A stretch of 64,000 bases of DNA from positions 10,390 through 74,389 of the forward strand of contig JBBQHP010000020.1 in the NCBI GenBank assembly GCA_038324085.1. Direction: 5' to 3'. A program made the position numbers and the translations under genes. This stretch comes from Ga0077523 sp038324085. Lineage in GTDB: Bacteria; Pseudomonadota; Gammaproteobacteria; Burkholderiales; Ga0077523. Positions 45,479-54,690 of this stretch are shown in pieces (position 1 is the stretch's first letter; every line of letters begins with the position of its first letter). Under the pieces are notes generated by a model. That model saw only the letters and a list, made by a program, of their open reading frames with translations, was not told where the DNA came from and ran no database searches.

Positions 45479-47434
45479 TCACCACAACTTGCGGGTGTCC
45501 AGCCAGGTCACGCGGCCGGTGCGATCCTTGACTTCGTTGTACATGTGGGCCGTACCGCCCGGTCCGTCCGAACCGCCGCCGTCCCACAGCGCCACGAAGC
45601 GGACCTTGTCGATGCCGAACGCGAGCGACGTGTACAGCAGCCACAGGTTGCAACGCTCGAACGCATTGGCATCGATCGGCAGCGGCCCCAGCTCGTCGGG
45701 CATGACGCGCGGCGAATCACCGAGCCGGCCCTTCAGCGCGAAATAGCGCTTCCGCCAACCCTCGCCGTCGACGGAGGGCAACACCGAGCTCTGGATGAAC
45801 TCGGGTTCGGCGAGCGGCAGCAACAGTTGCACGCGCACGCCTCGTTCGACGCATGCCTCCGCAAATATGAGGTCCCCGCCCGCCGCGCCCTGTGTCAGGG
45901 CGAGATCGCCGTCGCCGGCACCGAGTTCGTCCAGGGCCGTGGCGATGGCAGCCGTGGCGACTGCCAACCGGTCTGCCGGAAATCGCGGCTTCGGCCGTCC
46001 CGGCGCATCCACCATGTGTCCGGAGAACAGGAATACCTGTCGCGGCGCGAACGGGGGCGACGTGCGCGCGATCTCGCGGTCCAGGATCTGCAGGGCAGCG
46101 GCGGTTTCCTCCGGACGAAACGCCAGATCGCGAAACAGCAGCAGCGTCTGCCGCGTGGAATCGAGTGCGAACCAGTCCTTGTTCGCCGCCGCGACGGCAG
46201 CCTGGAATTCGCGCACCACGGCCTCTTTCGGATTCAGCAGCAGGAACAGCTCCGCGAGACTGGCGCGCGCCCAGTAGTCTTTCCGATTCCGCTCCTGCGC
46301 GGCCAGGCAGGCCCACAACGCCCCGCCTTGCAGGTTCACCAGTGCGCGCTCGTCGACCGAACCGCCCAGATGCTGCTGAAGCATCCGCAGCGTGAGCGCA
46401 TTGATGCCGGAATAGTAGTGCGACGGATCCTGGATGAAGGCGGCCTGGTAGGGCTCGATTGCCTCGCGCAAACAGGCGTCTTCCCCCGTCGCGGCTGACT
46501 GCATCTCCGTCGGGCTCGCACCCGGCTGCCGCCAGCGCTGCATCCACACGTCTTTCGCCAGACGTGCGGCCAGCGCCCAGCATTCGGGGTCGGTCGGGTA
46601 ATCCTCGGTGAGCTGGCGCAGCCACTCGCTTGCCTCCTCGAAGCGTTCGATCCGACCCAGGCACACCGCTTTTTTCTCGCGTGCGGGTTTGCAGGTCGGT
46701 TCAACCGCGAGGACAGCCTCGAACTGCTCGAGCGCAAAAGCAAACTGCTTCAGCTTGAGCAACGCGTTGCCGGCGACGAGTCGCGCTTCCAGCCAGAGCG
46801 CCCGCGTCGGCGTTTCGTCCGCGAGCACGAGGATGTCGCCGGGCCGACCCTTCTGCCGCGCGACCTCCATGCGGCTCGCCCAGCGGGCCTGCGCGTCGCT
46901 GAATTCGTTGCGCTGCTCCAGCAGCAGCTTGCGCCAGTCGGGTTCGTGCAGGTGGGGCAGCAACTGATAGACCGGACTCACCTTGCGACCCGACCACGCC
47001 GCGAGCGTCGCCGCGGCCATGACGCTGATCGCCTTGCGGTCCGCCTCGACGAACCCGGGATCCGGCGCGCCGTCCTTCAGCCGGTAGTGCAGCTTGCGAT
47101 CGGTATAGATATCGAACGGCTGGGTCGCGCGCGGGCCCTGCACCAGCAGCACCCCCCGGTCGCGCAGCGCATGGCGCACGCCGAGTTCGTACCAGACGTT
47201 CGGATTGTCGAGCGTGAGATCGGCAACGACGAGATCCGCGACCAGCAGTTCCTGGAACATGTCGGTGCGGATGTCACCCGCCCGCTGTTCCTCGTCCGCA
47301 CGAAACACTTCGAACATCGCCGCTTCCAGCGCCGGCCTCAGCAGTTCGTCGTAAACGCGGTTGAAATCGATCGGATTGCCGTCGGCATCGGGCTTGATGC
47401 CGAAGGGCATTGCGACGAACGCGTGGGGTTTCAT
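45479..47434 (-). CDS. TIR/NDT-like-TPR-SLOG-like signalling protein
   Basis: This 651-residue protein has a TIR/nucleoside-deoxyribosyltransferase-like N-terminus (1-110: AFVAMPFG, VADLVVADLTLDNPNVWYELG with Glu83), a middle helical region like the TRAF-binding-MAP3K/TPR type (about 195-450; ALLKLKQFAFALEQFEAVL), and a C-terminal Rossmannoid part (about 465-651) with VFLFSGH, a GAAGGDLIFAEAC loop and LLYTSLAFGIDKV that fits the SLOG nucleotide-binding superfamily. Similar three-part proteins have been proposed as bacterial conflict or NAD/nucleotide-sensing systems. The first ATG is plausible. It lies alone on the minus strand upstream of the two-component genes. No function can be stated. 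Confidence 0.7.
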   Translation of the reverse strand: MKPHAFVAMPFGIKPDADGNPIDFNRVYDELLRPALEAAMFEVFRADEEQRAGDIRTDMFQELLVADLVVADLTLDNPNVWYELGVRHALRDRGVLLVQGPRATQPFDIYTDRKLHYRLKDGAPDPGFVEADRKAISVMAAATLAAWSGRKVSPVYQLLPHLHEPDWRKLLLEQRNEFSDAQARWASRMEVARQKGRPGDILVLADETPTRALWLEARLVAGNALLKLKQFAFALEQFEAVLAVEPTCKPAREKKAVCLGRIERFEEASEWLRQLTEDYPTDPECWALAARLAKDVWMQRWRQPGASPTEMQSAATGEDACLREAIEPYQAAFIQDPSHYYSGINALTLRMLQQHLGGSVDERALVNLQGGALWACLAAQERNRKDYWARASLAELFLLLNPKEAVVREFQAAVAAANKDWFALDSTRQTLLLFRDLAFRPEETAAALQILDREIARTSPPFAPRQVFLFSGHMVDAPGRPKPRFPADRLAVATAAIATALDELGAGDGDLALTQGAAGGDLIFAEACVERGVRVQLLLPLAEPEFIQSSVLPSVDGEGWRKRYFALKGRLGDSPRVMPDELGPLPIDANAFERCNLWLLYTSLAFGIDKVRFVALWDGGGSDGPGGTAHMYNEVKDRTGRVTWLDTRKLW

Positions 47435-47645
47435 GAACCGTAAGTTAACCCAGAATCTCCTCGATCAGATGATTGCCTCACAGTGCGGACCGGGGCGCTG
47501 GCGGCCTCCAGACAGACGGGAAGAACCGCCCGGAAAGGTAGTGGGGCGGCTCACGAGGAAACATCCGCTCCGATAGCAGGATCGGAGCCACCGATCGAAG
47601 GGCCGCATGTCTTGTTTCGCAGAATCCGTCGCATGGCGACGTCGC

Positions 47646-47672
47646 AAAAAAAACGCCGGTCATCGACCGGCG
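47646..47672 (-). terminator. Intrinsic terminator after the 5'-nucleotidase gene
   Basis: On the minus strand CGCCGGTC and GACCGGCG form an 8-bp stem with a three-base loop, followed by eight Ts. It ends the minus-strand transcription unit of the 5'-nucleotidase, 30 nt past its stop. Confidence 0.9.
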
Positions 47673-47701
47673 CGAAGAAGCGCTTGGCGCGCGTCGGGTG
47701 A

Positions 47702-49483
47702 TCACGGCAACCGGGTGATCCGGGGCCGGTGCAGGTTGGGATTGGCCGGGTCGTACGGCGCGAGCGGCGTCCGGTAGCCTTCCTTCAGATACTTCACCAG
47801 CGCATCGATGTCCTGCGCCCCGCCGAGCGGATCGATCCCGCTCTTCAGCACGGAGAAATTGTCACCACCGGTGGACAGGAAGTTGTTCACGGTGACGCGG
47901 TAAGTCTTCGCCGGGTTCTGGACCACGCCGCCGATCACGATCTGTTCCGCGGCAGCCGTGGGCGCAGGCGGGATCACCGTCACGTTGGTCGGTGTGAACG
48001 TCACGTCGACGATCTTCGAACACGGTGCGGCGGTCTCGCTCCATGAATACGCAAGGCCGTTCGAGATCTGCAGTATCCGCTGTGCGGTCTGCCCATTGCA
48101 CCCGGGGAACTGCTGTTCGAGGACGTCTTTCACCTGCTGCGCCGTGAGGGTCATCGACACCAGCGTGTTTGCGAAGGGCTGCACGGTGAATGCCTCGCCG
48201 TACGTCACGTCGTGAGGATACGGACCAGAGTTGAAGCCCGGGTTGCGCACCCCACCCGGGTTCATGAAGGCGAACTGCGCGCCGCCGAGATTTTCCGGTT
48301 GCGTGGAGGCCAGCTGGGCATCGGCGATCAGCACGCCGGCGGCCATCTCGCCCGCGGCGTTTGCCGTGTTGCTCGCCGGCGCGACGAGGGTGCCGATCAC
48401 CTGATTCTGCAGTGGAGCGACCAGCGCGTTGTAGCTCGCGACCGTCGCCTGGATCGCCGGATCGACGAAGGACACCACCGTGGGGTCATTGCGATCGACG
48501 ATCACGTTCTCCGCGCTCACCGCCGTGACTTCGCCGGTTTCATTGTCGATGGTCATGTCGATGTCGGTGAGCACTCTGCCGAATGCGCTGGCCTGCGTCA
48601 CCGGGATGGTCCTGCCCGTCTTGTTGGACAGCCGGCACACGTAGCCGGTGTGGGTGTGCCCCGAGATCACCAGATCCACTGCATCGTCCAGGCGCGCCAC
48701 CACCGCCTTGATGGGCGACGCGATGGCGTCCTGCAGCAGCCCGGAACAGTCGTTTATGAAGTTCGGCGACGTGGCAGCCTGGAAGCCTCCCTGGTGGATG
48801 AGCACCACGATCGCCCGCACGCCTCGTGCCTTGAGCTTCGGTACGAGCGCATTGACCGTGTCGGCCTCGTCGGCGAAGGTGAGGCCGGCGACGCCGGTCG
48901 GCGTGACGATCGACGGCGTGTCCTTGAGCGTCATGCCGATGAAAGCCACGCGTACGCCGCCCGCAAACTGCTTGATCACGTAGCCGGGGAGCAGCGTCTT
49001 GCCGGTACCGGCGTCGAGAACGTTCGCGGCCAGAAACCGGAAGCGCGCGCCGGGGAAAGGTGTCGGTGGCACCACGCACGACGCGGGATCGCGATCGATG
49101 CAGCCGCCGTTCTGCTTGCGCAGCAGTTCCACTTTGCCGGCATCGAACTCGTGATTGCCCACGGCGTTGAACTCCAGTCCGAGCTGGTTCATCGTCTGGA
49201 TCGTGCCTTCGTCATGAAAGAAGGCAGAGATCAGCGGGCTCGCACCGACCAGATCACCGGCAGAGACGACGACATTGTTCGGGTTCGCGGCCTTGAGCCT
49301 GGCGACGTAGGCCGCGAGGTAGTCCACGCCCCCGCTGGGATTGCCGCTGAACGAACCCGGCGATTGCAGGCTGCCGTGGAAATCGTTGAACCCGAGGATC
49401 TTGACGGTGATCGGCGCCGCGACGGCGGCGACGGTGAAGGAGACGCCGAGCGCGCAGCCCAGCAGGAAGCGACGAGGGTTCAT
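47702..49483 (-). CDS. Secreted 5'-nucleotidase/metallophosphatase
   Basis: This 593-residue periplasmic or secreted enzyme has a signal peptide (1-23), the calcineurin-like metallophosphatase domain (ILGFNDFHG with Asp34 and His36, VVSAGDLVGASP, GNHEFDAG, SGHTHTGY) and a C-terminal 5'-nucleotidase domain (about 370-570; FMNPGGVR, VQPFANTLVSMTL, VNNFLSTGGDNF). It should hydrolyse nucleotides or UDP-sugars. The ATG at 49483 gives the signal peptide directly. It follows a small PEP-CTERM gene by 43 nt on the same strand and ends at a strong terminator. Confidence 0.94.
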   Translation of the reverse strand: MNPRRFLLGCALGVSFTVAAVAAPITVKILGFNDFHGSLQSPGSFSGNPSGGVDYLAAYVARLKAANPNNVVVSAGDLVGASPLISAFFHDEGTIQTMNQLGLEFNAVGNHEFDAGKVELLRKQNGGCIDRDPASCVVPPTPFPGARFRFLAANVLDAGTGKTLLPGYVIKQFAGGVRVAFIGMTLKDTPSIVTPTGVAGLTFADEADTVNALVPKLKARGVRAIVVLIHQGGFQAATSPNFINDCSGLLQDAIASPIKAVVARLDDAVDLVISGHTHTGYVCRLSNKTGRTIPVTQASAFGRVLTDIDMTIDNETGEVTAVSAENVIVDRNDPTVVSFVDPAIQATVASYNALVAPLQNQVIGTLVAPASNTANAAGEMAAGVLIADAQLASTQPENLGGAQFAFMNPGGVRNPGFNSGPYPHDVTYGEAFTVQPFANTLVSMTLTAQQVKDVLEQQFPGCNGQTAQRILQISNGLAYSWSETAAPCSKIVDVTFTPTNVTVIPPAPTAAAEQIVIGGVVQNPAKTYRVTVNNFLSTGGDNFSVLKSGIDPLGGAQDIDALVKYLKEGYRTPLAPYDPANPNLHRPRITRLP

Positions 49484-49526
49484 GGTAGCTCCGGGTAGGG
49501 TCGATGGCGAACGCGACGGGTGGTAC

Positions 49527-50099
49527 TCAGCCCGGTCCTTGACGGCGGCGGATCGCGCCGACCAGCGCCGCAATTCCGCCCGCCAACAGGGCCCAGCTTG
49601 CAGGCTCCGGCACGGCGGCGATGCGCACCGCGCCCACGGTGGCGTCGAGCGGTACCAACGTATTGTCCAGCGCGGACCGGCTCATCAGGCCAGTGACCGA
49701 ATGGGCACCTGCGCCGAGCATGAACACCCCCCGGCTGTAGCGGTTGTCGGCCAACGCGTGGTCGAAGCCGGCTTGCGTTGACGCGAAGGAATCAGGGTAC
49801 GAATCCAGGGCAGCCGACGTGAAGCCGAGCGACACGCCGCTGTCGAAGACCTCGAACTCGTCGCCGGCGAATCCACCATCCAGAACGGTGAGCGCCACCG
49901 GCCCGGCGGCGTTGAAGGTGAACGCGAGCGCGTCGCCGCTCAGATCGATCCAGTCCTTCGCCGGAGCGAATTCGGCATCGACGTCGAACGGGTGCCATTG
50001 CCCGTCCATAGGAAGGACCACCGAGTCCGCGTGGGCGCTCGGCGTTGACAAACTTGCAAGCGCCCAACCGAGCGCTGCGACGGATATCAGGCGTTTCAT
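49527..50099 (-). CDS. PEP-CTERM protein (small)
   Basis: This 190-residue protein has a signal peptide (residues 1-24, ending AHA), a beta-rich middle domain (PAKDWIDLSGDALAFTF, AGDEFEVFDSG) that could bind a ligand, and the exosortase signal VPEPASWALLAGGIAALVG followed by AIRRRQ. A ribosome binding site GGGAGA lies upstream. It heads a two-gene unit with the 5'-nucleotidase. The protein is likely anchored or released at the cell surface; function unknown. Confidence 0.88.
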   Translation of the reverse strand: MKRLISVAALGWALASLSTPSAHADSVVLPMDGQWHPFDVDAEFAPAKDWIDLSGDALAFTFNAAGPVALTVLDGGFAGDEFEVFDSGVSLGFTSAALDSYPDSFASTQAGFDHALADNRYSRGVFMLGAGAHSVTGLMSRSALDNTLVPLDATVGAVRIAAVPEPASWALLAGGIAALVGAIRRRQGPG

Positions 50100-50559
50100 G
50101 GCGCTTGTCTCCCGGGTTCGCGGCGACGACGAGAGTCGATGCCGTACCCGCCGAGCATACGAAGCGCGCGTTAAGTTTCTCCGGGCGGTGCCTGGCTACT
50201 ACGGCTCATGTTCGGACGAGGACAGTGACATTTCGAAGTCCGTCCCTGATCCGGTCGACGAATCGCAATGACCCATCGACGCAATCGGCTGGGACGAATC
50301 GACGGCTCACGCAATTGGAATTCCGATTCTTTTTCCGGCGCGACAACCCGGGCCCGCCGCGCCATTCCGGCGTCGGAGCCCATGTACTCGGGCCGATTGC
50401 CCCGCGTTGCACCGGATAGGTACAATCCGCTGGAGACTCAGCCGCAGTCGCGACCGGGTCGTTGGAGTCCCAAGCCCTGCTCATCAGGTACTTCGGTGGC
50501 GCACGATGGCGGTGGCCGGATGACTCAGCAGCGCATAACAAAGGGAGGTTTGCATTGCG
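50100..50559. other. Divergent intergenic region between two PEP-CTERM genes
   Basis: About 460 bases lie between divergent PEP-CTERM genes. No protein can be supported. A possible -10 TACAAT lies at about 50420-50425 on the plus strand without a good -35. GGGAGG precedes the ATG at 50560. No strong sigma-54 TGGCACN5TTGCW match is seen. It probably holds the control elements of both genes. Confidence 0.4.
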
Positions 50560-51243
50560 ATGAAAAAGACACTCATGCTGTCCGCGGCCCTGTTCTTGAC
50601 TGCGGCGTTTCCCTGGCAGGCGAGCGCCGGCACCTATGCGTTCAGCTTTGATGGCGCGGGCGTCAGCGGCACGATCGAGCTGACGTACGGCCCGGGCACG
50701 GACGCGACGTATCCGCAGGCGTTCGAGGTCACCGGAATCAGCGGCACCTTCTCTGATTCGAACAATGGGCTCAATATCGTCAACGCACCGATCGGTCCGC
50801 TCGCGCCCGTCACGCAGGACACGCCGGAAGCGAGCAACCTGCTGGCACCCCACGATTTCAGCCGGTTCGCGGTGGCAACAGGCCTGCCCGCGCAGAACAA
50901 CGGCTCTCTTAGCTTCGACAACCTCTTCTACCCCGGCGGCTCGCCCCAGACCGCGTCCGACTACCCCGTGCACGGCGGGTTCCTCGACATCTACGGCCTG
51001 CTCTTCGATATCGGCGGCGGCAGGATCGTCAACTTCTGGAGCAACGGCGACTTCAGCATGACCGGCACCGGGCCCATCGACTACGGCGTCGCCGTCGCTA
51101 CCCACGACACGGCGTTGGACTACGTCGGCGGAGGCGTGGCCGTGGCCGCAGTTCCGGAGCCGGGCGCGTTTGCCCTCCTCGGCAGCGGTCTGATAGGCAT
51201 GCTGGTTTGGCGCCGGCGCGGCACCGAACAGAGGGCGCTCTAG
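50560..51243 (+). CDS. PEP-CTERM protein
   Basis: This 227-residue protein has a signal peptide (1-23, ending ASA), a beta-rich domain of unknown type (GTYAFSFDGAGVSGTIELTY in two parts) and the sorting signal VPEPGAFALLGSGLIGMLV followed by WRRRG. The body resembles other PEP-CTERM family domains that occur in surface or biofilm proteins. The ATG has GGGAGG about 14 nt upstream. It is divergent from the other PEP-CTERM gene. Confidence 0.87.
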   Translation: MKKTLMLSAALFLTAAFPWQASAGTYAFSFDGAGVSGTIELTYGPGTDATYPQAFEVTGISGTFSDSNNGLNIVNAPIGPLAPVTQDTPEASNLLAPHDFSRFAVATGLPAQNNGSLSFDNLFYPGGSPQTASDYPVHGGFLDIYGLLFDIGGGRIVNFWSNGDFSMTGTGPIDYGVAVATHDTALDYVGGGVAVAAVPEPGAFALLGSGLIGMLVWRRRGTEQRAL

Positions 51244-51501
51244 AAGCAGCGTTGCAGCGACCGGAAAACCCGCAATGGCTGGCTCTGCGGCGGTGACGCC
51301 GCAGAGCTGACGGGACGGCGAGGTACCGCGAATGCCGGCAGACGCACTGAACGGCGCAATCGTAAACACCGCGGCACCCGCAAGTGCGCGTCACGAGCGG
51401 CAACCGAAGCACGCGTTTCACGGGCATCTCCGATCAGGCCACCAGGCCTTGGATTCCTTTCCCTCGTTCGGGCCCGCTCCGGCGCGGATGCGATTCCCCG
51501 A

Positions 51502-51828
51502 TCAGGCGCGCCCCACCGATGTCCGACCATGCGTCGCATTGCCCACGCTTTTCAGCGCCCGCGCCACGACATCATGCGTCAGGCTCTCTTTCACCGCGCG
51601 CGCCGCCGGCAGCATCTCCGCGCGGAGTGCGAGCGCCATCGCGACAGCCTGGAGCACATCGCCGTTCGCCGCGGTGAGCCCGCCCTCCACTTGCGCATCG
51701 AGGGCGTTCAGGATGGCCGAGAGGAGCTCGCCGACCCGGCCACTCGAAACGGTCTCCGGATGCAGTTCGAAGTCGACGTCGATGACGCTTCCCGATGATG
51801 TCACCGCGCGGTAGGACATGGTGGCCAT
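51502..51828 (-). CDS. Small protein coupled to the DNA ligase gene
   Basis: This 108-residue protein starts two nt after the ligase stop on the same strand, so it is very likely translated with it. It has no signal peptide, is helix-predicted and rich in Ala, Leu and Val (SAILNALDAQVEGGLTAANG), with no Cys and few aromatic residues. I recognise no domain. Possibly a small regulator or partner of the DNA-repair pair, but this is position-based inference only. Confidence 0.6.
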   Translation of the reverse strand: MATMSYRAVTSSGSVIDVDFELHPETVSSGRVGELLSAILNALDAQVEGGLTAANGDVLQAVAMALALRAEMLPAARAVKESLTHDVVARALKSVGNATHGRTSVGRA

Positions 51829-51830
51829 AT

Positions 51831-53429
51831 TCAATCGTCCAGCAGTGCTTGCAATCGCTCGAGTGTATCGGCTTCTGCGATGGGCTTGTCGGCACGGATG
51901 CGCAGCATGCGCGGAAAGCGCACGGCGATCCCGCTCTTGTGCCGCGGTGAGCGCTGGATGCCCTCGAAGCCGATCTCCATCACCAGCTCGGGGGTCACGC
52001 TGCGCACGGGACCGAACTTCTCGAGGGTGTGTTCGCGGATGAACGCGTCCACGTCGCGCATCTCGGCGTCGGTGAGTCCCGAGTACGCCTTCGCGAACGG
52101 CACCAGTTCGGCGCCGTGCCAGACGGCGAAGGTGTAGTCGGTGTACAGACTGGCGCGGCGACCGTGTCCGCGCTGCGCGTAGATCAGCACCGCATCGACG
52201 CTGTACGGGTCGATCTTCCATTTCCACCACTCGCCGCCGGCACCGAGCTTGACGCGCCCGGCGCCGTATGCGGAATCGCGGCGCTTCAGCATGAGACCCT
52301 CGACCCGTCGCGCGCGGGATTCGTCGCGTTGGCGCGCCATGGCGTCCCAGGTATCGCCCGTGAGCGCCGGCGACAAAATCAGCGAGGTGTGACCTGCTGC
52401 GCGGACGATCCCCTCGAGTCCTTCCAGTCGCCGATGGAACGGGTGGCCACGCAGATCCTCGCCGGCCAGCTCCAGCAGATCGTAGGCAACCAGCGCGGCG
52501 GGTGCGCTGTCCAGAACCTTCTGCGTCAACGTCTTGCGGCCGATTCGCTTCTGCAGCAAGGCGAACGGCAAAGGCGCACCCTCGCGCCAGGCCAGAACCT
52601 CACCGTCGATCACGGTGCCGTCGGCAAGCGCGTCACCGATTGCGGCAATCTCCGGAAAGCGCTCGGTGATCAACTCGTCCCCGCGTGACCAGAGGAATGT
52701 CTGCCCGTCGCGGCGGATCAATTGCGAACGGATGCCATCCCATTTCCATTCGGCATGCCAGTCGGCGACGGGACCCAGCGTCGCGGGTTCCTGGTGCAGC
52801 GAATGGGCCAGGAAGAAGGGATAGGGCCGACCGGAGCGCTCACCCGCCACACCGCGCAGCAACAGCGCGCGGTATTGCTCCGGGCTCGGTCGCCATTCGC
52901 CCGTCAGGCGCTCCGCCACAAGGTGCGCATCGATACCCGCCGTTTCGGCGACGGCGCGCGTCACCAGAAGCTTCGATACGCCCACGCGGAACCCGCCGGT
53001 GATGAGCTTGTTCCAGACGAAACGTCCACCCCGGTCCAGTTCCCGCCAGGCATCGAGCAGGCGCGCCGCGGCTTCGACCTCCGGCAGTTTGCGCAACGGC
53101 AGCAGGCGCTCCTCGACCCAGCGTGCGAGCGGCAGGTCGCTACCCGGACCGGGATCGGGCAGCAGGTGCGCGATGGTCTCGGCAAGATCGCCGACGGCCT
53201 GGTACGACTCCTCGAACAGCCAGTCGGAAAGTCCGGCTTCGCGGATCGCAAGTCCGCGCAGCAACCGGGTCGGCACGGCCTGTGGCAGCTTGTGGCCCGC
53301 CAGGAAGAACACCGCCCAGGCTGCGTCCGCGTCGCTGGCCGCCGAAAAATACTCCCGGAGCGCAACGAGCTTGGCGTTCGTCGAAGTGGTCTCGTCGAGT
53401 CGCGCGTAGAGCTCGGCAAAGTCTCTCAC
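51831..53429 (-). CDS. ATP-dependent DNA ligase
   Basis: This 532-residue enzyme is of the bacterial ATP-dependent DNA-ligase type that is encoded with a dedicated MBL-fold exonuclease. The active-site motif EWKWDGIR carries the lysine that forms the ligase-AMP intermediate; later motifs include DGEVLAWREG, VEGLMLKRRDS and WWKWKIDPY. An N-terminal DNA-binding domain (1-190) precedes the adenylation and OB domains. The start is GTG 53429 (VRDFAELYARL). The usual partners Lhr-like helicase and metallophosphoesterase of the ligase-associated DNA-damage-response cluster are not seen here. Confidence 0.92.
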   Translation of the reverse strand: MRDFAELYARLDETTSTNAKLVALREYFSAASDADAAWAVFFLAGHKLPQAVPTRLLRGLAIREAGLSDWLFEESYQAVGDLAETIAHLLPDPGPGSDLPLARWVEERLLPLRKLPEVEAAARLLDAWRELDRGGRFVWNKLITGGFRVGVSKLLVTRAVAETAGIDAHLVAERLTGEWRPSPEQYRALLLRGVAGERSGRPYPFFLAHSLHQEPATLGPVADWHAEWKWDGIRSQLIRRDGQTFLWSRGDELITERFPEIAAIGDALADGTVIDGEVLAWREGAPLPFALLQKRIGRKTLTQKVLDSAPAALVAYDLLELAGEDLRGHPFHRRLEGLEGIVRAAGHTSLILSPALTGDTWDAMARQRDESRARRVEGLMLKRRDSAYGAGRVKLGAGGEWWKWKIDPYSVDAVLIYAQRGHGRRASLYTDYTFAVWHGAELVPFAKAYSGLTDAEMRDVDAFIREHTLEKFGPVRSVTPELVMEIGFEGIQRSPRHKSGIAVRFPRMLRIRADKPIAEADTLERLQALLDD

Positions 53430-53599
53430 GCCGGAGTCCCGTTCGTTCGGGTCGGCATGCCTGGATGCCCGTCCGCCAGCGCGCGCGCGACGCCCGCATC
53501 GCGCTCGATCGCGACCCGCGCCGGGACTCTCCCTGGCGCCATCCGCCCGCCAATGTGTGCTGCCCCGACATCAGTTTCCATTGCACGGCGCGACAGCGC

Positions 53600-54634
53600 T
53601 TACCCCGGATCCGCCGCGATGGCGTCGGGATCGTCGGGTTCGTCGCCGAACCGGCTCTCCATCGGCCGCGCATCGAATCCCTGTTCGCCCAGCCAGCGCA
53701 CCATGACGGGAACGTAGCCGTGGGTGACGAAGATGCGCTCGGCGCCGGTCGCCCGCACCGCGTGTTCCAGGCCCGGCCAGTCGGCGTGATCGGACAGCAC
53801 CACGCCCCGATCCACTGCACGGCGACGACGAGCGCCGCGCAATTGCATCCAGCCGGACGCGAAAGCATCGCCGTAGTCGCCGAAACGTCGCAGCCACGGC
53901 GTCGATTGCGCGGACGGCGGTGCGACGACGAGCGCACCGGAAAGCGCCGTCTTTTCGGTCAGCTCGCCTGCGATCCGGGTCGGCGGCAGCACGACACCTG
54001 CGCCACGGTAGGCTGCGTTCAGCACCTCCACCGCGCCGTGGCAGACGATGGGCCCGATGCCCGCGTCCACGCCGGCCAGGATCCGCTGCGCCTTGCCGAA
54101 TGCATAGGCGAATATCACGCTCGTCCGCCCGACCGCCGCATTCTCCCGCCACCACGCGTTCAGTTCGTCGAACAGCTCGGATTGCGGACGCCAGCGATAG
54201 ATGGGCAGTCCGAACGTCGATTCGGTGACGAACACATCGCAGCGTACCGGTTCGAAAGGCGCGCAGGTGCCGTCGACCTCGAGCTTGTAGTCACCGGAGA
54301 CGACCCAGACTTCGCCGCCCTGCTCGATCCGCACCTGCGCGGAGCCGAGCACGTGCCCGGCCGGGTGCAGCGACACTCGCACGCCGTTCAGCTGGATGCT
54401 CTCGCCATAGCCGAGCGTCTGCAGGGAAATGTCGCCCAGCCGGGCGCGCAGCACGCTCGCGCCTTCCTGTGCGGCCAGATAGCGGTTGTTGCCGCGGCGG
54501 GCGTGGTCGGCGTGCGCATGCGTGACAACAGCCCGATCGACCGGTCGCCACGGATCGATGTAGAAATCGCCCGGCGGACAGTACAGACCGCGCTCGGTGG
54601 ATCGGACCAGGTCTGCTTCGGCACCGCCCGTCAC
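53600..54634 (-). CDS. Ligase-associated MBL-fold exonuclease
   Basis: This 344-residue protein has the metallo-beta-lactamase motif HAHADH (His39, His41, Asp43, His44) and the beta-CASP region characteristic of ligase-associated exonucleases; later motifs include VVSGDYKLE, VFVTESTFGLPIY and the final VVLSDHADWP with FVTHGY. It should process DNA ends before sealing by the ligase gene just downstream (170 nt). The start is GTG 54634. Together they match part of a known ligase-associated DNA-damage-response cluster. Confidence 0.88.
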   Translation of the reverse strand: MTGGAEADLVRSTERGLYCPPGDFYIDPWRPVDRAVVTHAHADHARRGNNRYLAAQEGASVLRARLGDISLQTLGYGESIQLNGVRVSLHPAGHVLGSAQVRIEQGGEVWVVSGDYKLEVDGTCAPFEPVRCDVFVTESTFGLPIYRWRPQSELFDELNAWWRENAAVGRTSVIFAYAFGKAQRILAGVDAGIGPIVCHGAVEVLNAAYRGAGVVLPPTRIAGELTEKTALSGALVVAPPSAQSTPWLRRFGDYGDAFASGWMQLRGARRRRAVDRGVVLSDHADWPGLEHAVRATGAERIFVTHGYVPVMVRWLGEQGFDARPMESRFGDEPDDPDAIAADPG

Positions 54635-54690
54635 GTTCTACGTCCGATCGGATTACCGGGACTTCGCACCGGCGTTGCGCACAGCCCGGC

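Noticed and set aside
50537..50552. Shared AGGTTTGCAT upstream of two PEP-CTERM genes (also at about 33440)
   Set aside because: A ten-base match at different distances from the starts is not enough to claim a common regulatory site.
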